Below are positions 61,601 to 64,000 of a stretch of DNA of 64,000 bases, piece by piece. The notes under the pieces are model-generated. The model saw only the letters and a list, made by a program, of their open reading frames with translations. It did not search any database and had not been told where the DNA came from. The position numbers and the translations under genes are program-made. How positions within the stretch are numbered: position 1 is the first letter of the stretch; each line of letters starts with the position of its first letter. Origin of the DNA: Trogon surrucura. Lineage: Eukaryota; Chordata; Aves; Trogoniformes; Trogonidae. The stretch lies in assembly GCA_020746105.1 (NCBI GenBank), contig CM036633.1, positions 10,462,501 through 10,526,500 on the forward strand, written 5' to 3'.

Positions 61601-62921
61601 CTTGTTTCAGAACGTTCTGATGCATTTAGAGCTGGCAATACCTATGGCCGCGCCCAGTCCATAGCAGAGAGCACTTGGACCATCAGTGCGAGGGTCTTGT
61701 GGAGTGTTTCTCAGGACTATGAGGAGCCACGAACTTCCCCAGCTCTGCACAGGGTCATCTGTCATGGTTAGCAGCTGCCTGCCCCTACTGGAGACAAAGT
61801 GCCCAGATAAGGAGCCAACAATCTGTGGAAATGGTGATGCGTGGCAGATACAAGAAAGCTGGGCTGAAATACCCTGCTCCTGTCACAGGAGTGAGAGCTG
61901 CCGCACAGCCCCCAGGGCACAGAGCTTCAAACACAAAACTGCTTGTACTGCTCAGTAATAGTGTTGCATTTTTCTGCCCTACCCAGAAATCCCGTGCAGG
62001 CACCTCTCTACTGCAAATACTTTCATGCTTGTACCGAGGCTGCAAAAACAAACAACACTGTGAGCCACAAAGGAGGCAAAATGAGACTGTGCTATCGAAG
62101 AAAAGGCAGGACAAATAACCTCTACCACGCTGCAGGCTCTACAACAAACTTTAATACTCTGGAATTACACATTGCCCTCTACAGAGCTGCTTACAGGTAC
62201 CTTTGGAGAAAGCTTTAAAGCAAAAGAGTTGCTATAAATCCTTTTTGTCATGCTAACTTTACACCCCCTCTTTCCCCAAACGTTTTTTCCTCTATTTCTT
62301 TAGAAAAGGGATTTATATCTAACATGGGAGTTATTCAGGAATCCAGATGTGTGCAAGAGAAGGTCATGCATCTCTGATTATTCTTCAGGAAGGGTTTCAC
62401 CATGTCCTCGAAGTAAAAAAGGCCAGTACAGTGCAGTAAGGTCTCCATTCTGCCTTTGACAGGACATATACCACCCCCCTGCACCTGACCAACCAGTGAT
62501 AAAAGTACCCATCTTGCGTTCAGTGCCCAAACCAAGTATCTTGAGAGTTGTTCTGGTGAAAATAGTCAGCAAAGTAAATGGGTTTCCTTCCAGTAGCCAT
62601 AGAAGAGTGCAAAAGAATGCAGGGTTCACAACCAATATATCATTCTTCCCCAAAATCCTCTGCCTTGTATCTACAAGTTCCCGAATTCTGCAATCAGCCA
62701 GATCTGTGCCTGTGCCTTGAGGCAGAAGGGGACAGGCATTATGCCAAATTAAAAACCCAGGAGATGCTGTTGAGCTCTTCCATGTCTCATAGGTGCAGGA
62801 TGGAGCCAAGCGTTCGCTGAGCACCACACAGCGTACTCCTCAAAGGTTTGGAAAAACAATCACAAAGATGCCACAACACATGCTGCCACCACCTTTGCTG
62901 TGATACTTACAGAACTGCAGT
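58670..62921. other. Intergenic DNA and probable 3' UTR of the neuritin-like gene
   Basis: No coding exon was found. The right part should contain the 3' UTR of the - strand neuritin-like gene. Possible signals on the - strand are ATTAAA at 62155-62150 and AATAAA at 61352-61347. A short (TA)n run lies at 60440-60453. DBNDD2, the next + strand gene in mammals, was not seen. Confidence 0.5.
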
Positions 62922-63147
62922 TTATAAGTTCAGCCAAGTGATGATGAGGGGGATGCCAAGGACAGAAACATTGGGAACGTGGGTCCAGGCAAGGTTTTGG
63001 GCCGTGCTGGGGCTGCAGAGGTCAAACAAGCTGCCTTGAAATTTGATTTTTCGAGACTCCCTTCTCAGCATCTCCCACATGGCTGCTGCTTCCTTCTGGC
63101 ACTCCCAGAGCGCTGCCAGGGCACACATGTGGAATTCATCCCAGTAC
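62922..63147 (-). CDS. Neuritin-family protein, terminal coding exon (gene continues beyond the window)
   Basis: On the - strand the exon opens after acceptor CGGCTGCAG with the third base of a split codon, then encodes 74 residues to TAA. YWDEFHMCALAALWECQKEA, AAMWEMLRRESRKIKFQGSL and FDLC align position by position with the last exon of neuritin (NRN1: YWEDFHSC..., RKES, IQGSLFELC), including the three cysteines. The hydrophobic end VSVLGIPLIITWLNL after the SPSTAQN linker fits a GPI-attachment signal. Neuritins are small secreted, GPI-anchored proteins that promote neurite growth and synapse maturation. The exon phase and length match NRN1 (75 residues). The upstream exons with the signal peptide and first cysteines are not in the 850 bases that remain. 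Which paralogue it is (NRN1L or a third one) cannot be settled; NRN1L of mammals is more diverged than this. Confidence 0.88.
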
Positions 63148-64000
63148 CTGCAGCCGAGAGAGACACTGCATCATCGGTCCCTTGCAGTAGCACAGCACCG
63201 AGATGCCGGGCAGAGCTTTGTTGCCCCGAGCCTGCCCTTCAAGCAGTGACAACCTCTGTGTTTTGTGCAAGATCCCCAGACTATTCATCCCCTCCATCAT
63301 CTCCCAGAACATCTCGCCAAACATACTGAAATTTGCATGCCTTTTTTCACCCCCTTTCTTTCTCTGGAAGTCAATAAAATTCATTAGTTTCCATCAACAA
63401 CTGTTTCCCTTCAGCACAAAGCACCCTGAATATCTAGAACAGGCTGCAAACAAAGGCCCAGCATGTCTCATTCATAGCTTTCTCCAAGCCAAGTCAAGGG
63501 CAAAATGGGAACACAAAGCAAGGAGAGGGCCAACAGCTCCTGCAGATCGTCTCAGCTTTGTAACAAAGGTATGGGCAGGGGCAGGAGGTGTTATTCACTG
63601 TGTTCTCATGAGGCACATCTCCATTTATCTGTTCAGTGAAGAGAGGCTTTTGGGAAGCCCCAGAGAAAAACTCTCAGTCTTGCAGGAGCAAACCAGGAGC
63701 TGCTCACTGAAGATCCCCTTGGATGCCTCCTCTGGGGACAGCAACTTGGATTTATTTTGAGGTCCAGAACTAGAACCAGGCAGAGAAAAACTGAGTATTT
63801 GAGGACAGTGGGGCATTAGACTCTCTATCAAAATCCCCAAAGGCTGCTGTGGGTGCCACAATGTGGAAGGTACCCACGGCCTGGCACGTTGCTGCATGCC
63901 CACTGGTCCCAACACAGCTGAATTGAAAGGCAAGGTCTCAGTTTTGTAGGTACAAACACACAACATAAAATGCAGTACCCTCAAAGTCTCAGCAAATGCC
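63148..64000 (-). other. Intron of the neuritin-like gene
   Basis: Nothing on the - strand here resembles the neuritin middle exon (CDxxFxGF...CLLKLGD), so the stretch is taken as the last intron of that gene. The + strand shows nothing recognisable either. Confidence 0.6.

Noticed and set aside
62378-62827. 149-codon open frame on the - strand
   Set aside because: It lies just downstream of the neuritin-like stop codon and is probably 3' UTR; no recognisable family.

Overview
The window is vertebrate nuclear DNA, almost certainly from a bird. The evidence is compact intron-exon genes with GT-AG splice sites and CpG-island promoters, three CR1 LINE 3' ends of the kind that dominate avian repeats, a solo LTR of a familiar avian ERV type, and a syndecan-4 whose ectodomain reads like chicken syndecan-4. 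The LTR suggests a neoavian bird rather than a galliform, but the species cannot be named from the sequence.

Layout: 1-14374 holds no recognisable protein-coding exon. It has one orphan CpG island near 8.0-8.5 kb, which may be the first exon and promoter of RBPJL. RBPJL follows on the + strand: ten coding exons from 14375 to the stop at 20524, with the N-terminal exon(s) unresolved. About 11 kb of mostly featureless intergenic DNA comes next, with a homopurine tract and a CpG-rich patch at 28.1-28.6 kb. SDC4 lies on the - strand, with five coding exons from the start codon at 49842 to the stop at 32973, a long AT-rich 3' UTR and a 14-kb first intron. Its promoter has a TATA box inside a CpG island and a 300-bp (GGGAAA)n-type purine tract directly upstream. 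From 50.4 to 56.2 kb there are two CR1 fragments and one solo LTR. SYS1 follows on the + strand in three exons (56509-58034), with its CpG-island promoter abutting a CR1 3' end. At the right edge, on the - strand, is the terminal coding exon (62922-63147) of a neuritin-family gene whose other exons lie beyond the window.

The order RBPJL - SDC4 - SYS1 matches human 20q13.12. MATN4, which overlaps the 5' end of RBPJL in mammals, was not found. The genes do not form a pathway: RBPJL is a DNA-binding subunit of the pancreatic PTF1 complex, SDC4 a cell-surface heparan sulfate proteoglycan, SYS1 a Golgi membrane protein, and the neuritin-like gene a probable GPI-anchored neuronal surface protein. 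The most notable observations are the neuritin-family gene at a locus where mammals have none, an apparent 9-nt shift of the SDC4 exon 3 splice acceptor, and an LTR carrying an intact CRE plus TATA module pointing toward SDC4.
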